This document shows, piece after piece, positions 63,575-64,000 of a DNA stretch of 64,000 nucleotides. A program made the position numbers and the translations under genes. Numbering within the stretch: the first letter of the stretch is position 1; every line of letters begins with the position of its first letter. This DNA is from Streptosporangium sandarakinum (GTDB lineage: Bacteria > Actinomycetota > Actinomycetes > Streptosporangiales > Streptosporangiaceae). The DNA lies in the NCBI RefSeq assembly GCF_013409935.1, contig NZ_JACCCO010000003.1:496001-560000 (forward strand), written 5' to 3'. The notes under the pieces are model-generated. The model did no database searches, had not been told where the DNA came from, and was given only the letters and a program-made list of their open reading frames with translations.

Positions 63575-63584
63575 CCGGCGGGTC

Positions 63585-64000
63585 TCACCGCCCGCCGCCG
63601 GGCCGTGCCGCGTCCAGGGCGACGCGGTACCACTCCTCGACCCGGCCCGCGACCGCCGGCCAGCCCAGGTCCGCCACCGCCCGCGGCCCGCGCGCGCTCA
63701 TCCGGTCGCGTGCCTCCTCGTCGTCGAGCACCGCGCCGAGGGCCGAGACCAGCCCGTCCAGCGAGCCGGATTCGAACGTGCGGTAGGCCCCGCCGTCCCG
63801 GACGACCGGGTCGAGGGAGGCCTCGGAGGAGAGGACCACAGGGGTGCCGAGGGCCAGCGCCTCCAGCGCCGCGGTCGGCACCCCCTCTCCCTTGCCGGGA
63901 AGGCGGCGCGAGGCGAGGACGAAGACCTGCGCCCGCCGGAGCAGCCCGTACACCTCGTCCCGGGAGAGCGGGCCGGCCAGCTCGATCGGGCCGCCCGCCT
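63585..64000 (-). CDS. GT4 family glycosyltransferase (4), 3' end only
   Basis: The gene enters from the right edge; only its C-terminal 138 codons are here. The reading from the edge is GGPIELAGPLSRDEVYGLLR then RAQVFVLASRRLPGKGEGVP and TAALEALALGTPVVLSSEAS, the donor-binding E-x7-E region of GT4 enzymes (here GEGVPTAALEAL). It ends in PGGGR and stops 11 bases after the flippase stop, in convergent orientation. Confidence 0.82.
   Translation of the reverse strand, partial: AGGPIELAGPLSRDEVYGLLRRAQVFVLASRRLPGKGEGVPTAALEALALGTPVVLSSEASLDPVVRDGGAYRTFESGSLDGLVSALGAVLDDEEARDRMSARGPRAVADLGWPAVAGRVEEWYRVALDAARPGGGR

Overview
The window is very GC-rich (clearly above 65 percent by eye, not computed). 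It uses many GTG starts and one TTG start, and genes overlap heavily through ATGA and GTGA junctions. The gene set points to a filamentous actinomycete: OxyR-AhpC-AhpD, glucosyl-3-phosphoglycerate synthase, an MsiK-type sugar ATPase, a DUF4012 protein with an LPFTG surface protein, and lytic transglycosylases with short N-terminal signals. A Streptosporangiales-like organism is my inference; there is no rRNA or other marker here to prove it. No rRNA, tRNA, CRISPR array or intact mobile element was seen.

1-13 kb holds small physiological modules. They are the start of a sigma factor, two coupled unknown genes, a nitrilase-family amidase, a DUF418 membrane protein, a LacI regulator divergent from a GH1 beta-glucosidase with two back-to-back operators, an aminotransferase, an RHH/Fic toxin-antitoxin pair, the peroxide module oxyR/ahpC/ahpD, and a 14-TM drug exporter divergent from its TetR regulator. 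13-32 kb holds gpgS, a cyanuric acid amidohydrolase/barbiturase homologue, a MmyB-like regulator, an SseB-like protein, a prepilin peptidase, the shikimate operon aroC-aroK-aroB-aroQ followed by an SGNH hydrolase, a DinG-type helicase, a CPA1 antiporter, an ABC-F protein with a possible leader peptide, a UBP zinc finger and two DUF202 proteins.

32.4-39.3 kb is the most unusual region. A five-gene operon with overlapping ends encodes a FecB lipoprotein, a FecCD permease, a FecE ATPase and two exporter-fold ABC half-transporters. It looks like a complete siderophore or metallophore uptake system. It is bracketed by two fragments of IS5-type transposase in the same orientation: the central part upstream and the C-terminus downstream. 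A Nur/Fur-like inverted repeat lies in its promoter region.

39.4-47 kb holds a ferritin-like protein with a divergent TetR regulator, two paralogous secreted lytic transglycosylases, a glutathione-peroxidase-like enzyme, and a LacI regulator divergent from the multiple-sugar ATPase gene msiK, with candidate operators at both ends of the intergenic region, followed by an SDR.

47-64 kb is an exopolysaccharide locus of Wzx/Wzy type. It includes an LPFTG surface protein, a DUF4012 protein, a low-molecular-weight tyrosine phosphatase convergent with a bacterial tyrosine kinase/chain-length protein, a priming sugar-phosphate transferase, two sugar-nucleotide epimerases/dehydratases, four GT4 glycosyltransferases (the last cut by the window end), two large membrane proteins of which one may be the polymerase, and a flippase. 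The kinase and phosphatase would set chain length and export. The wall-anchored protein could link the polymer to the cell surface, but that is inference.
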